A stretch of DNA of 64,000 nt from Linepithema humile (lineage: Eukaryota; Arthropoda; Insecta; Hymenoptera; Formicidae). Below the pieces are notes generated by a model. That model was not told where the DNA came from and searched no databases. It was given only the letters and a program-made list of their open reading frames with translations. The first letter of the stretch is position 1. Each line of letters begins with the position of its first letter. Positions 46,501 to 61,200 of this stretch are shown here, one piece after another. A program made the position numbers and the translations under genes. The stretch lies in the NCBI RefSeq assembly GCF_040581485.1, contig NC_090130.1, positions 22,771,918-22,835,917 on the forward strand. Direction: 5' to 3'.

Positions 46501-49500
46501 ACACGAGTGCAAGCAAGCAAGATTTTTAAGTAATCACAGTTTTATCCTATCTATTATTTTAAACAACAAATGTTTCTGAATATAATTATTCTACGCTTCT
46601 CATAAGATAATTAATCGCAAATACGAGAAGACTTCACACGAGCGAAGCGAGGACGATAATGGCGGAAGAATTAAAGACGACAAATATTGGCAGATAAAAG
46701 AAGAGATCGGGGAGAGAACTCACGCGATAGTGTGTGCGCAGTTTAATATTAAACCTTCCTCTCTTCTTCCTTGGAATGTACCCGCGCGCGTTCTCATTTA
46801 TATTCTCCCCATTGAACTTGCGTACTCAATACTCGCGAGTGATTTTCCCCCGTGAAACTTTTAATTACGAGGACTGAAATTAATATCGCGTTGCGACGGC
46901 AGCTATGTATAAAATGATCACTAGACAGATTACAATAAAGCAGGCGTATTCTCATGCCGCCGTCTCGATTATTGATTGTCTGAACAACTATAGCTGACTT
47001 TTATAATAGATGTGCATCCTTCGCTGAAAATACCATAAATCGAGAGATTATTGAATTAATAGTCTAGCTGACTGATAATAAGTTTATCGTCTAACTGTGT
47101 TAGTAATTTGCTAATATTTCACAATCGTGTACCTGTGAATCTGTGATCTGTAGAAGAAAAAAAGTAATTCAGACATTCAAAATTAGCCCTTAATATAATT
47201 GGTTCTGTAAATATAACTTCGGTTGCAAACAGAAAGATACTTGTTTTTGCAAACTTTTTATTACAATTAACACTTAAATATTTAATATATCTTCATCATA
47301 AAAATCGCAGATAGGAAAAATATTTTACTTAATTGCAATCCTTATTTACTGGTTGCTCCACATTAGCGTAAAAAAATCACTTATTTACTTCTATTATTTA
47401 TGTATAATTTTCAGATTAATTGATACAACATAGGCACTAAATAAATATCCTGAACTGGTGAAACTATAAAGATATCTTTGCAGATAAAAAATTACATGAG
47501 CTTTAAAAAAATTTCTCATCAAGTAGTTATCGGTTGTAAATTTTTTAGATCGCATAAAAATCCAAATTATTTTTATTATGATTAATTTACTTTAATTTAT
47601 AAAGTGCATTAAAAAATTTATATGCCTAACTGCAAGTTTCTCATAAAAAGTTTTTAGTTAGAAAAGAGGTATCTTTTATTTGATCTTCCTTATCTCTTGT
47701 AAATCTAAAGGGCGGTCCGACCATATTTCCTTGCACTTGTCTCGCAGGATCCGTGATCAAGTCTAAACGTTGCTGTTACGTAGTTTTCCGCGAGATGCTC
47801 CTTGCTTGTCCCACGGGTTCTGATTTTAAACTTGACTTCAGCAAGAAGTTAGTAGAAAGACACGGTCAATGTTCTTATTTTATATCGTTATCGTAAATTA
47901 TGTCAAGTTTGTTTAAACCAAAGTTTTCGAAAAGCAGTTGACTGTAAATATTGATAATACTTGTGGACAAAATCATCGAGAGTTAAAAATATTTTTCAAA
48001 ATAGTGATTTTGAAATGCTCATTTATTGACAACGTGAGAGTATAATATTCGTCAGTCAAATACAAACTCGGATGACGTTATCGTGATTTCATAAAGTTAC
48101 GAGAGGCATAGCTAATTAGGCAACTCCGTTAAACTTCACGTATTTTAATAATTTCAACCGAGATTCAATAGAGACTGCCGCGATATAATAAGCGCGCTTA
48201 TAGCGCGGCGCATTCGCGTTCCGGTTGATGACGGATCTCGTGCTCACACGCGAGGCAACTAAATTGGCCAAAGTTACTGCGAATTTCACGCCCCGGTGTA
48301 AAGCAGCTCGGAAGGAAAATTAAAGAGGATGCGACTGTGTGCCGGGGCGAAACACGCAAGAAGCGGACGAAGAAAACGTAGCGCTGTAATTTCGCGCTTC
48401 GTAAGCTCTCTAGACAGACCACGACGTGCTCGACTCGCACGACTCGGCGTCGGACTCGGCAAAAACCGATTTAGTAACCGAGGTTTAATTGTCTGTCTTC
48501 GAAGGGCTAATAGTTCTCTCTCGCGCTTGTCTTAATCAGATAACGAAGAAATTAATTGTAAATCGCAGTATGGTGTAACTTCTTTCGCGTTTATCGCATT
48601 GTGAGAATTGTATGAAGAAACTTAAGGGATGAGATTAAAATTAATCAGAACAGTAGAATTAATTATTATTAATGGAATCTTGTTGAAGAAGATAACTATG
48701 ACCGATGCCGTAAAACATTAGTGAATCTTCTGGATATTGGCATGTATAAAACTACTTCTAGAACGTTATAATTGCTTTTAGTTTAAATCGCAAATTCATC
48801 AAGAAACGCACGCAGGGAAAGAGTTTTGAATGTGTGAAATAGCATTAATCAAAGTAGTACATCAGAATATTTCTTGGAGCTCCTTGCATTCGGATTTTCC
48901 AAATATTTACGCAACAAGACAAGCTACGCGAGGCAAACACGACAATATGCTTCTACGTATGCTTTAAAACGACAACGTTTCTCGCACAAGTCAAGAGTCG
49001 GAGAGACATCACTATTAAACTCTCTGCCCGAGCTAGACAAAAATGCATATGCGCGCTCGGCTTGCTCTTGTTAAGCGTGCAATAGGCAGCCTGGGACGCT
49101 TAGTCGCATGGGGCAACAAAACACACGGGAACTTCTGGGGAACTTCCGACCGTGGCTTGAAATCTTGTTAAATAATTTAGCTCTTTTGTGTACCCTCTCC
49201 TCCAGCTTCTTCCTCAGCGTGCTTGCTGTACGCCCGGCTTCTCTAAATGTAAAATACGTATGACTAAGCTCTTTATTACGACTTGATATCCCATTCGCTG
49301 AAAGCGCACTTGCAATTCAAATTAATAATCTTTCTATATCGTAGATTCTCTTTATTTTTTTTGTCCGTGCGTTGCCATCAAAACTGTTATGCAACTGGAA
49401 AAAGTGAAATTTTGGCAGAGATGGATTTATAAAAATTTTATAACACAATAATTAATAGTAAGCCCGTTGAATTTTATCACTGCACAAGCGCTCGCCACGC

Positions 49501-50000
49501 GCGCGCTATTTTTTCCCATTATATAATAATTTACATTTTTTTACAGCCATCAAAGTAAAGCTGTTAAACGCAATTGTCTCATTGTTGACAACCGATCGGT
49601 AATAAACAAAACCGTCAATGCGAACGTCGCGATGACCCGCCCTGTGACACGTAGTAACGCGCAATTGATTAGTGAAGCGAAAAAGAAGCCTCAAAAGTAA
49701 ATAATATGCCTCTTTTAAGGTAGGAATGATCGTAAATAGAGTCGTTGTAAGATATCGACGTTATATCGAACTTCAGTCCTGACTATCTGCAGTCATATTT
49801 TTTCCGCGACGCTCAATGATTCTTTGCGCCGTTTCTAGAGCGCAATGTTTTATTGCCACCTACGTTTTATTACTGCCATGTAATATGATTGCGCGTACCA
49901 CAGTGCTTGGTAAGATGCAATATTTTATTGCTCTCTCACACTCTTGTTTTTTTACTGCCCTACGCGGTAATAACCCGATCGACATTAAAGAGGGAAGTTG
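43501..50000. other. Gene-poor region, AT- and CpG-rich blocks alternate
   Basis: No exon with convincing content and splice sites is found. CpG-rich blocks occur near 45480-46380, 46640-46870, 48180-48540 and 49010-49260; the rest is AT-rich. Open frames in the CpG-rich blocks (for example 45988-46380 on the plus strand) lack family motifs and reliable starts. The region may be intergenic or intron of the gene entering from the right. Confidence 0.4.
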
Positions 50001-53000
50001 CCTAAGATTTGAAATGATAACTCGAGTCGATTCGAGAATCTGCGTACTGTACATTTCACATTTCGAATGTAGTCTGCCAAAACTGTAATCTGCAAATACG
50101 CATGTTATAATTTGATATATTAAAGAAATAAGATATTCTTGAAGCAACAAATTTTTAATTTCAGCACATAGTTTTTCTGCTAATATTCGATTTAGTTTCA
50201 AAAACATCACTGTATATAAATTATTTGAAATATTTCACTATTAATTTCTATACTTTTAATAATGCATAAATGTCGCAAAATACACAGCGATAAAAAATCT
50301 GCAAATCCAAAAGAATCTTTTTTTCATCTAAACTCGAGATTTCCACGAAGCTAAAAAAAAACTGAGAAGTCATCAGGTTAATTGAAGTTTGCGCGAGTTT
50401 AGTCGCGCTAAAAGGAGAGAAAGGCGCTCCATGGGAGGCAGGTGAGAAAAAAAAACGACTGGCTCCGCAAGTAGCGGCGAAGACGACATAAGGGCCCGCA
50501 CAAATAAGGGATGAACTGTCTCTCAATGGGAGTCACCGCGGCTGCCTCGTTGCATTTAAGTATAAAGTTACTAATGGATGTAGCGACGCAACGCAGCGCA
50601 ACACAAACAGCCGGCAGGACCTGGTAAGCAATGACAAACACGGTTAGCGACATAACTCGTCCGCTGGAAAATGGAGATAGCGAGAGGCGAACGACTGTCC
50701 GCCTGTTCGTAATTTCGAACTATTAAGCGTTGAATCGACTAATTATGTCGGTATGCACGCGCTCAACGGCAAGCCGCGGAATTTTGTTGTTCGAAATGCT
50801 TTTAGCATTTAATTTCCGCGCGGACAGCGTGAGTCGCGCGAGTAAATCTTTCTTTTAAAATACTTTTAACCGAAACGCGCACCGATATGTCGAGATGAGA
50901 AATGATTTACATACGAGCATTGGAGATAACTTGAAAACTTTCTTTTTGGCTCTTGTGTTTAAATACAATCTATAATATAAAACGCAGATAACGCAGACTT
51001 TTTTAAATAAAATGACAATCAAATAGAAACTCTAATATTTTAGCAGAATAAATCTAGAATCTTTAAATTATTTATAACTCGTGTATTCTCTCGTGGTATT
51101 TATAAACGATTTTACATACTTCTATTCCATTTCGGTTCACTCGGTTGTTTCTTAGTATTTGCCGTTTTCAATCGATCGATGCGTTATTTATTCTATCGAA
51201 TGTGTCAATCAGATCGCTTGTTTCATGCTGCAACGGAACGCGCACTGAGATATATCCGACCAGTAGAATAATTTATATCTGAGACGACGTATTTTCTATC
51301 TTTCTCTCTTTCTCGAGTTCTGCGAAATCAATCTGATTGATTTGATTTCTATTAATAATTATTAAACATTTTTATATAAATGCAAGAAGAAGAACAGATA
51401 CCACTTTGAAATTTGCATCAATTTACAAAACAGCTCGACCAATAAAAATAATTTTGCAAGTTAATATATTTTTTAAATTAAATGCACATATTGCGTATAT
51501 TATTCTTTTTGCTATAACTTTGTTATAAGTCTCTTGTACTTCCGGGAAACTTTTGGTAATCTTGCAGTACTTGAGAGATAATGCATTATTGCTAGCCACA
51601 TGCAGCATCCGCAAAGTTGCGGAAGGAAAGTTCCCTCGGGTAATAGTGGTAGTCACCTATTAACAATTTCGTATACACATTTTTAGGTCACGAGAAGCAA
51701 GATAGAAACCAGGCCATTACATGAGTCCGCTCGTTGTGGCGTAAATGCACTAAGAAGCCGGGCAGAATGAGCCCAACACCCAAGCCTAAGCTTCATTAAG
51801 AACTTACTCGGCCGTCCAATGGCTGTGTTTGTTCACCGAAGTTCCACCGACAACGTGGTAAGGGTCTAATATACGTTTACACACGAAACGATGACTTTAC
51901 GTCCTTCTACCACCGTTTACATTATCCGACGCAGTGGCCGTTCGCGTTACAGTGTAGCCGACGTTCTTTAAAATTTAATTACGCAGCCGACTTTGAATGA
52001 ATCTCCCGTGGACTTCGAGTAGGTGCGGCGCTCTCATTACGGGTCTTAAGGACGTCTAAGAGCTTCCATTATGTAAGATTTTTTAAGTACTTGCAGCGAA
52101 AAAGAGAGAGGGAAAGAAAGAAAGACAAAGACGGAAAAATTGAGTTGCCGCCGCGCCGCTAAGTACGCTTAAGCGTCCCCAGGGAAAATGGAATAAGAGC
52201 TCGCCACATCTCAGCTTTCCCGAAGTCCTTAACAAGCGCTGCGAAAAAGGCCGAGAGACGTGCGACGTACTCGATAAATTACGTTCGTGTTTCGAAATTC
52301 GTGCGCGGCACAAGAGTAATTAATGATAGCGCCGCGCCACCGTGCACCGTTCTCGAATTTTCCTGAAAATCACGAGCGCCGTGAAGATAACGCGCTTCAA
52401 TAAAATCGTCATTTTGGATATGCAAATAATGTATCGATACAATCAACTGTCTCGAAATGCATCAATCATTCCTTCACTCGCCTCGGCTTCGTGTCAAGAT
52501 TTGATCGAAATGCAAAAAATCCCCCGCACTTTCCAGCGGTCGCTCGAGTTTTACTTGTATTTTGTTTTGTAAAAGTTGACGTCAAAGTTTACTGTAGAGA
52601 ACTGTTTATAGAATTGACATAATAATGTAATTTATATTAAATTTTTTATCTTCAAATTTTAAATTCTGAAACTTCTTTCGCGGACACTTATTAAGATTCT
52701 TGCATGAACAGGCGCACACACCCGTAGCAATGTAATTGAAATTGCTCGATGTTCCCACAAGGAAATTTTTATGCGCGGAACCGTTTTCCAGCAATTGAGT
52801 CAATATTTTCTCCCTGACGTTGAAAAAGTTTTAATCGCCTTGTACGGTGCACCGGAAATCGATAGCGACGAGGTCTCAATCGGCAATATCGCGCAAGAAC
52901 AACCCTTAATTTTAGTAGATTGGTTTTGAAATACGCCTTTGACATATTTAAATTAAATCGTTTTTAATATATTTGCAAAAGTATCGTTCTAAAATATATT

Positions 53001-55940
53001 ATTTTTGCACATCAGTACATTGCGTGTAATATAATACGCGGGATTACGTAAAATATAATACATATATAATATGTATAATATATGCGAGAAACACAAAAAA
53101 GAGATTTAAAAAATAAAATCGCATGAATAATTTTTAAAATATAATATTATTAGTCAGATGAGATAATTCTCTTTTTGACCCCAACTTTTTTAATTGCCCA
53201 ACAGACAACAGGCATTGTAAACTTAAATATAGTTGTGTCACGAACACTCCATCTACGAGCTATTGTGAAGTAAAGTTGATATTACGGGCCGATTAATTTT
53301 TAATTTAAACTGGATGTGCTCCACTTTTATGTACGAGTTGTATAAACATTTAAATACCAAGTCTTGTTTAAACCGTTGCAGTAGTAATTGCTTTTTCCGG
53401 AAACTTATGTATACACAAGTGTATATACAAGCAACAACCGGGTCATTTTCTATTTTCGTGCATTGATGACATTTAAGGGTTTAAAAGAAAATGGACACGG
53501 AGGGATTAAATTGAGCACGATTAACGTACAGACGATGCTCCACTAGTGCGGATTGTAGTGAATGAATCACTGGGAATCGTATACACTGGTATTATGAACG
53601 ACAAGGGGGTACGTTACACGCTCGTTCGCCACCGCAACGAGCGACACGAGCAGAACGCGCTTGTAAATTCAACCGCAATATATTCGTGGCAATGGTAGAA
53701 CAATCACGCGACAGCGTTGTCCGCCTGAACGTAATGAACGGTTAAAGTTGAATTCATTGTCGGTCCATCTGTCATGGAGCATTAACGCTCTTTGCTACGG
53801 AAAGGATATCGCATTCAGTTCCGCCGATCAACGCGCTTTTTTTTCCTTCATTTCACATGTAACACGCTCTATCTGCATATATTGTGCGAAATGGAACGGT
53901 GCACCGGTGCATTTGTCGGTGCGTTATGATGCCGCGCAAGCTCCGCATTTTCGCTCCGACTTTTAAGCATCGTACGTCTTGCCTAGGCTGTTTATACGCT
54001 TTGCTCAGCGATATAAGTACGCACAGTACCAATATGTTTCTCATGCTTTTCTTCACCTCGCAAAGGGGTGGGCGCGATGATATACTTTTTCGGAAACACT
54101 ATCGTCCGACACCGTTCGCTTCGTCTGTATGCCTGTATGCTTGTATACATGTATGTATGCGTACGCATTATATATTTATACTCGTAAGCCGAGCGTTTGC
54201 TGGATATTTACGACAGATTGTCCGCTTAAGCGGCTTTGCAGTTCCAATATTCTCGAAAGAGGCTGCTCTGGCGTGCTTGCTTGCTCGCAGATGTGAGGGA
54301 AAATAGTTTTGTACGACGTTGTGTACGGTGCATTACCGCTTGCAAAATAAATCGCGTAATCGATACCGCGGTAGTCCGCCGCTAACTTAGCGATAACAGC
54401 CCCCGTGTTGTAACGAACGTGAAATCGACCACGACACAAAAGAGAATTCAATGAAGAATTTGCACTTGTACAAATAGTATGACAATCGTTAGTTTCTGTT
54501 TATTTTTGAAAGCCATTATACACGACATCCTCGTTGTGAATGCAAAGAATAATTAACTTTTAATAATTTGTATGCTAACATGTAATATGGAAAATATAGT
54601 TTTCCCAAAGCGATAAAATAAAAATGGATAAAGAAAAAAAAATAATAGATCATGTGAAAAAGTTCATTAAATTGTTATCATAATTCATGATAAGATAATA
54701 ATAAAAAGAGATTTTAATTTTTTCATTCAATTCTATAATACGTAAAATCTCAAATTATTATTGTACGATAATTAAATTTACCTAGAAAGTTGAGATATTT
54801 GGATTTTGTGATAAAGTATTTTATTATCATGTACAAAGGACATCATCACGATAGTAAAACGTAGATAAGACAGAGTGGCAATCTTCATAGTCTCGACATT
54901 TTTGTCGTGAGAGAGGGCAATCTCGCGATATTACATAGCGGACAACGGATACCGTTTGTATTCTTTGTTATTACGTATTCATCCTCCGTCAAGCGAGAGG
55001 AACGATGAACGCGAGAATACGTTGCCGACAGTATTCTAGCAGCTGTTATTAATCCACTCGTTTGTCACAAGCGCTTATCTTGTGCGATCCTTCTCATCCC
55101 GGTGTCCCTTTGCGGATATTTCCTCTCCTTTCCGTTGCTTACGCGAGTTATCATCTTGCTCGTTCGTTCGCGGCGATTACAGAAACTTTGTATTTACACT
55201 GCCGAGCAATTTTTTTTTGTGTATAATATCTTTAACAAATTTATGGTGTAATACTACAACAAATACTACATATCTTCTTTTTTTTGCGATTAATCAGTTA
55301 TTTTACAATTACGCGTACGAGTAATTGTATTTGTAAAAATTATAAATAAACATCTCAAGCTAGATTTACTTTCTTATTCAAGAATAAGAATAAACGCAAT
55401 AATGAATATGAATAATCTAACCGCTGTAATTGCAGACGAAAATAGGAGAGAATAAAATTATCGATTTTGGGATGAGGTAAAATTATATATTTGACTGTTC
55501 GTGTACCTATTCATATCGTAGAATTTATGACAAATTAAAAATATATACGTAAATTAATTACTGGATTTACGGTTTCAAAAATATATCCTTGACGAAATTA
55601 TTTTTTGTCTGTAATATAATTAATATTATATTTTTAAAAACTTAATTTTACCATAATTTTATCAGACAATTCAGTATATAATTGTCTAGTAAATGGTGTA
55701 AAGCGACAGACATATCAGTATCAAAATATCTGCTGAAGCTTTCACAAACCGATCAGTAACTGAGAAAAAGTACCTTTCGACCGACAATACTATGAAGGGT
55801 CACTAAAAGTGGCTTTTAGTTCGATAAAGATTCAATTTTCGTAGCAAATGGCTCACAAACGTTTGTCGTGATTTCACTACTTATTTAAAAAAAAAAAATA
55901 AATTCGAAGAAGTAATATTAAAAATACTATTTTATCACGT

Positions 55941-55964
55941 ATTACGTAATTTGTATTACGTAAT
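55941..55964. promoter_or_regulatory. Paired ATTACGTAAT palindromes
   Basis: The palindrome ATTACGTAAT occurs at 55941-55950 and again at 55955-55964, within a direct repeat (GTATTACGTAATTT in the second copy). It equals the RTTAYGTAAY consensus known for PAR-type bZIP factors such as Vrille, Pdp1 and E4BP4. The sites lie in gene-poor DNA, so a target gene is not evident. Confidence 0.4.
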
Positions 55965-56513
55965 TTCAAGCAAATAAATTTTAACGCTACCGCGTACATA
56001 GAATTAGTGACTTTAAACACATATTTATACAACACATTTTTTTCTTATTCCCGTTTAACTAACAAAGTTTGTGCAATAAAACACATTGCATTATCCTCCC
56101 TTTCCACCGTTGCAGTGCATAAAACCGCAATGATAATGATTTACTTGATTAAGGTGCGACGGGAAAATTGTCCCGGCGTAATTTCATTATCTTGCTCGGC
56201 GGTAGAAGGGTTAAATGTGAGAGAAGACATACGGTTGGAGTACGTTTTTCGACCGGTGAACATATTTATTTCTCCATCCTTTATCTTTGCGCCGCGCCGG
56301 GGGCACCGATAGCTATAGAACGGTTGGAAGCGGCAGACTAGCCGTAATCGATCGGGTCGAGCCAGTGATTAGCGTGTAATCGAATAAGGCCGAGCGATCG
56401 TCGATTAGCGATAACCGATAGCCATCCCGTTAGGTAACCGATAAATTGCTGCACACACTCACGTACCACTATCCATGTCGCCCCGGGGCTGTGCACTATG
56501 CGAGTTGTAACGA

Positions 56514-56532
56514 GGGGGCGGGGGGGGGGGGG
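56514..56532. repeat. G-rich run (five G, C, thirteen G)
   Basis: A single C interrupts a run of 18 G in an otherwise CpG-rich block. The run could form a G-quadruplex and is also prone to assembly length error. Confidence 0.7.
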
Positions 56533-58023
56533 CACCGAGGCAAAGCCCCCTTCGAATTTCCCCAACGAACCCGTAAGTCGGCACCAAGCGGCACGGCCAG
56601 CTGCTGCGAGTGCCCCGTTTAATATTCCACCTAATTCAGCAAATAGGAATGCAATGGGACGTAAGGATTCGGCAATGGATAGCTCGAATTGTTCCGCAGA
56701 ACGGTTTAGCATTTGCGTTTCGCGAAATAGGCATCACCCCTGGTATCATGATCGGTGTTCAGGTGCAAGCCAATAAATCGCGCATCATCGATCGCGCAAT
56801 ATCTAATCTGTATTAGAAGGCGTGCACTTTGTCGACAAGAGAATCTGACATTTTTAAAAGTTGGAAGTTTACTTATAAAATTTGTTAAGTATTTAAAAAA
56901 TATATGAACGAATTAAGTATATTTACGTCAATTAAAAAAGAAAGGAAGAAATAAATAAAATAAAATATAGAAATCAAATTTGATCTAGTGGAGATAAAAG
57001 TTATCTCGTACACACATCACGTGTTTGTCACGTATCAGATCATAGCATTAATCCTGAAGGATTGTCATACTTTTCAAAATGCCGTATTTCAAATACAGTT
57101 GAGATTTTTGCCGTGTTTGTTTGAGTGATGGATTGATAAAATAATATCTCGATTAATACAGATAAATGTTCCGTCGTATGTAACAACAATCGGGAAGCAG
57201 AACGGTTGAAACGTAGCTTATCACAATTCGCAATGTGTTTACAATTGTGTTTGTGCAAACAATTCAGAAAATAAATTATCTTAATACTTAAAAGCTTGAT
57301 ACTAAAAGTATAAAGGGTACTTTTATCTCAATTGGATCTGCCTTACTCTGACTCGTAATATTTTCCTTTTTTTTCTCGCTTTTCTAGAATTAATTTTTTT
57401 AACATTACACTCTAATCATATTTAATGCGTCTCCTTTTCTAAATTAGCAAAGACGTTACGCAAGATTCTATTTGCTGCGGCGAGATCTTTTCGGGATAAC
57501 CGGCAAAAATCGGCCCGCGCCTTAATGCTCACGGATTAACAGAAAATTTATCACGACGATTTATATACGCGTGGTTTAAAGGGCAAACCGGCGAAAAACA
57601 GGGGGGAAAAACAAACACGCTTGGGATACACCCTCCCACTCCCGGCGTCAGCTCCGTCATGGAGAAGCCCGTAAGAAAACAGGAAACCGACTCGCCCACG
57701 CTTCTTCGACGCTCTTCGCAAAAAGGAAAGAAAAGTGCTGTCGGGGGAGAATTTCAGTTCCTTCTGTTTGCTCCTCCCTAAGGGACGCATAGGAGGGACG
57801 ACGGTTAAACGTTTCGCGTCGACGATTCTCGGCGCAATCCCCCGTCTACGGATAAGATGGTGCGATTTTACTTGTTGCCGCGAATGTTGTCACTGAAATG
57901 CGTATTATATCACCATCAGTGTGCCTGGCTTGAAAATAGGTAATAATATTATTAATTATCATTAACTCAGCCTTAATAAACGCAAATTATTTATGATGTT
58001 GCTCAAATAAAGCATTTCATTAA

Positions 58024-58292
58024 ATGAATAAGGCAACCGACTAAATCGAGAAAAAAAAAATAAATTTTACTAAGCTACAGAATTGAGAGAGATGAAAAAG
58101 AATTGCGTTGCTTTTGCATCATATTTAAATCTTTCGTTTATTTCCTAAACCATTCGATTTATGAATAAACAACTAAATCGAGAAAAAAAATATAAATTTT
58201 ACTAAGCTACAGAATTGAGAGAAATGAAAAAGAGTTGCGTTGCTTTTGCATCATATTTAACCCTTTCGTTTATTTCCTAAATTATTCGATTT
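58024..58292. repeat. Tandem duplication of a unit of about 134 bp
   Basis: Copy 1 (58024-58160) and copy 2 (58161-58292) both start ATGAATAA and contain CTAAATCGAG, an A run, TACTAAGCTACAGAATTGAG, then GCGTTGCTTTTGCATC and TCGTTTATTTCCTAAA. Identity is above 90 percent with small indels. A third partial start (ACGAATAA) follows at 58293. Confidence 0.9.
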
Positions 58293-61200
58293 ACGAATAA
58301 ATATGTTCTATATTTATCAAATGTATGTTTGTCAAATATATTTGTCAATATATTCTATAATTGTCAAATAAGGTCTTTTTACATTTTATAATCCACCGTT
58401 TTACACTTTACACTTATACGTATTATAATAAGAGCATAAGCGATGGGCGTTGAGCCGCAGAACGCGAAGCACAAGAAATCACTATCTGGTTCTTGCATCA
58501 AGATTTTTATTTTTCCTCTAAAGTTTTCCCAAACTAATTTACGATGCTATAATCTATGGGTGATTTTTGCAGGAGCGCTTGGATTACAGCACTGTTTCCA
58601 TCTACTTTTATTTTTAACTTCCTTTTTCGACATACAGCTAATAAACACGCGGGCGTGTGTGCGCGAGACGTCGCGACTCGGGGAAATTTACTTGTAAATT
58701 CACGTTGCGAGACAATAGCGGGCCGAAAGGCAACGGCAAGACCGCACGCTGTAATTCCGCCTCATTGTTTCCCAAGCACGACGCCGACGGGCGACAGCGG
58801 CGGCGACGGTGCCGGCGGCAGCCGATGGAAATTTAGTTTTTTTCCTCCATCCTCTTTTCCCGCGCCTTTTCGTCCTTCCCCATCCTCACTACTCTTCTTT
58901 TAAACTCTTCATCTTCCTCGCTTCCTACGCGCTGCCCAGGGGCGGCCTGCCCGGAAACTGGCTACAGAAACTTAAATTTCACTCTGTCAACCGTCAAGAG
59001 CCCCGGCGGGATAATTGTGTTCGGAAGTGTCTGTCAATATTTGAAACTTATATATTACGTGGAATAGAAAAGTACATGTTTCTCTTGCTGCGAGCGCGTG
59101 AAATTGGGATGCGCGGAGGAAGTTTACATCTTAACTCCGTAGAGGAGGACAGACGCAATTTTATATTCTTGCCCTGGTGCAAACATAGCGTTTACAGTTT
59201 TCATGCTGAGAATCTGTACAAAAAGATGTTGGCGTCAGGTCTCGAGAAGTTAGAATCCATTCCTGACGTGTCTGACGTATCTCTCTTTTTCGTTGCATGT
59301 AAATTTCCCTTTCCCTCCTGCGCTCTCTCGCCGTAAGCCACTTTTTCCTTCTCTTCTCGGGTTCTTTTGTATGTGTGTCGGTGAAGTAGAGAGGTGCCGG
59401 CGACGGTATACCTAGGAAGACGGGGGCGATTTGAAATTCAACGATGCCGGACGCGACGCGCGCCCCCACCGCTCGTCCTTCTTGTGTCGGACCGTTGTCC
59501 TGTTGCCGCAGCTGCAGGTACCAAAGCTATCGTGTGTCCCCGCGAGATGTACTATCCTTCCGCTTGGATTCCGCGGGACTGCCGTTACCGGAGTACGAAT
59601 GTTACCATGTCGTTCTCGTGCGGATGTTTCGTGCACGCCGTTGAACGTGTTCCCGAGCGATTAAGTTTTAAGAGGGGCAGATATGTAGATGCTAATGAAT
59701 TTACTAAACTTTGGTGCAATTGAAAGTTGCAATATGGATTTAATTTTAAAAAAAGTAAAAAATTAGGAGATTATTAATCGTAAAAATATTATGCTGATCC
59801 TTCAATTCATAAGAATTTTTTGTTTTTCGGTGTCGTCGGTATCAATGTTCATCATTTATAGATCCAATTTCGTTGCGGAAAATATCGAGAATGTCACGTG
59901 CGGTAAAATGAATTGCGGAAGCGCGACGTATAACACTTTTTTCGTCATTATAACAGACCAAAGAAGAATTCTTCTCCTCAACTTTGAGTTTTATTACATT
60001 AGCAATGCAATGCCGATCGGGTGCAACGGCATAGATGGTCTTCTGTGATATCGTATCGTCCTATCTAACGTCCTTGGCACGAGTTACCGTGCAAACGAGA
60101 TTAAGGATAACGAGGATGAGAGTAAGAATGGTAAAGGGACGCACGAGGTCGAGAGGATGAAAGATAGGAGGAAAGAGATGGAAGCGGTTCTCTCTTCGGG
60201 CGGTACATCTTCAGTAGTTACTGAAGTTAATGGAAAGAAGTCGAGGCAGCTCCTTGCGCATTAACAATTCGAAAGGTTCTCCTCCTACTTCTTCTCCGCC
60301 TTTTCTCGTCAAAGTCGCGTACCGCTCGCCGTAAAATCCCCATTCGAAATGTAGAAAGGCAATCGTGATGGTACACTTTGCACCTCACCCCGGTTTTGCG
60401 CCGTTTCGCGTTTCGTTAGCGCCGTAATGGCTGATGAATAATCCCCGGCAAATGAATTAAGAAAAAAGATGTCGCCGAGCGAATGCGGCCTCCCTCTCCT
60501 CATCGCGGGCGGCTTTTTTCCTCCTCGAGTTATAAATTTCCGAGCTACGCCGGTTAATAGAGACAATGAGAAAATGAGGTGGCCCGCTATCGCTGAAATA
60601 TCGCTCGCCACTTTCGTAAACCCGAGATTCATCTTGTTTAAATGTGGGAGCGTAAACAATCTTTATCACGTTTGAAATTAATTAGGTTACAAAAATCGGC
60701 GCTGTATGACACTTACACAGTGGAACGCGATATTTGCAGCTGTGAGTTGTAATAAATTCATTGTTTGAAATTGTTATTTGCTCGAGCGAATCGACAGAAT
60801 AGCATTTCAATCAATTTTGCGAATCTGATATTGCAAGCAACAATTTGTGATTTTTTTACAAAACGTCCTTTATTTTCGTTCATCACCTATTAGTATTGCA
60901 TGTAATTTTCTTAGTACAATTGCTCACATTTTACGCGACTGTAAAAATATGTCATCTTTTTTTGCAACATTATATAATATTCATCGATCTTCTATCGACA
61001 GTGTGTGTCATTTCTGACGATATATATAACTAGTCGAATTTTTACGTGTATCAATAATTCATATTACAGATGGTTATTTAGAACAGTATGTAACATGTTT
61101 ATAATTTATTTCAGTGACAAAATCGCGTTGTGTTGTCAACTGTAAAATAAAATGTATAGATTGTATTTAAAAGCGTTACGGAAATCTGCGGTCAAAAGGG

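Larger units (their letters stand above)
50001..57000. other. Gene-poor region, no coding exon recognised
   Basis: The same mosaic composition continues, with CpG-richer blocks near 50500-50860, 51680-52560, 53500-54440 and 56140-56800. No RNA gene or transposon protein is recognised. Two PAR-bZIP-like palindromes at 55941-55964 and a G run at 56514-56532 are listed separately. Confidence 0.4.

Noticed and set aside
58809..59336. 175-codon plus-strand frame
   Set aside because: It starts at a non-ATG codon, its composition follows local base content, and no domain is visible.
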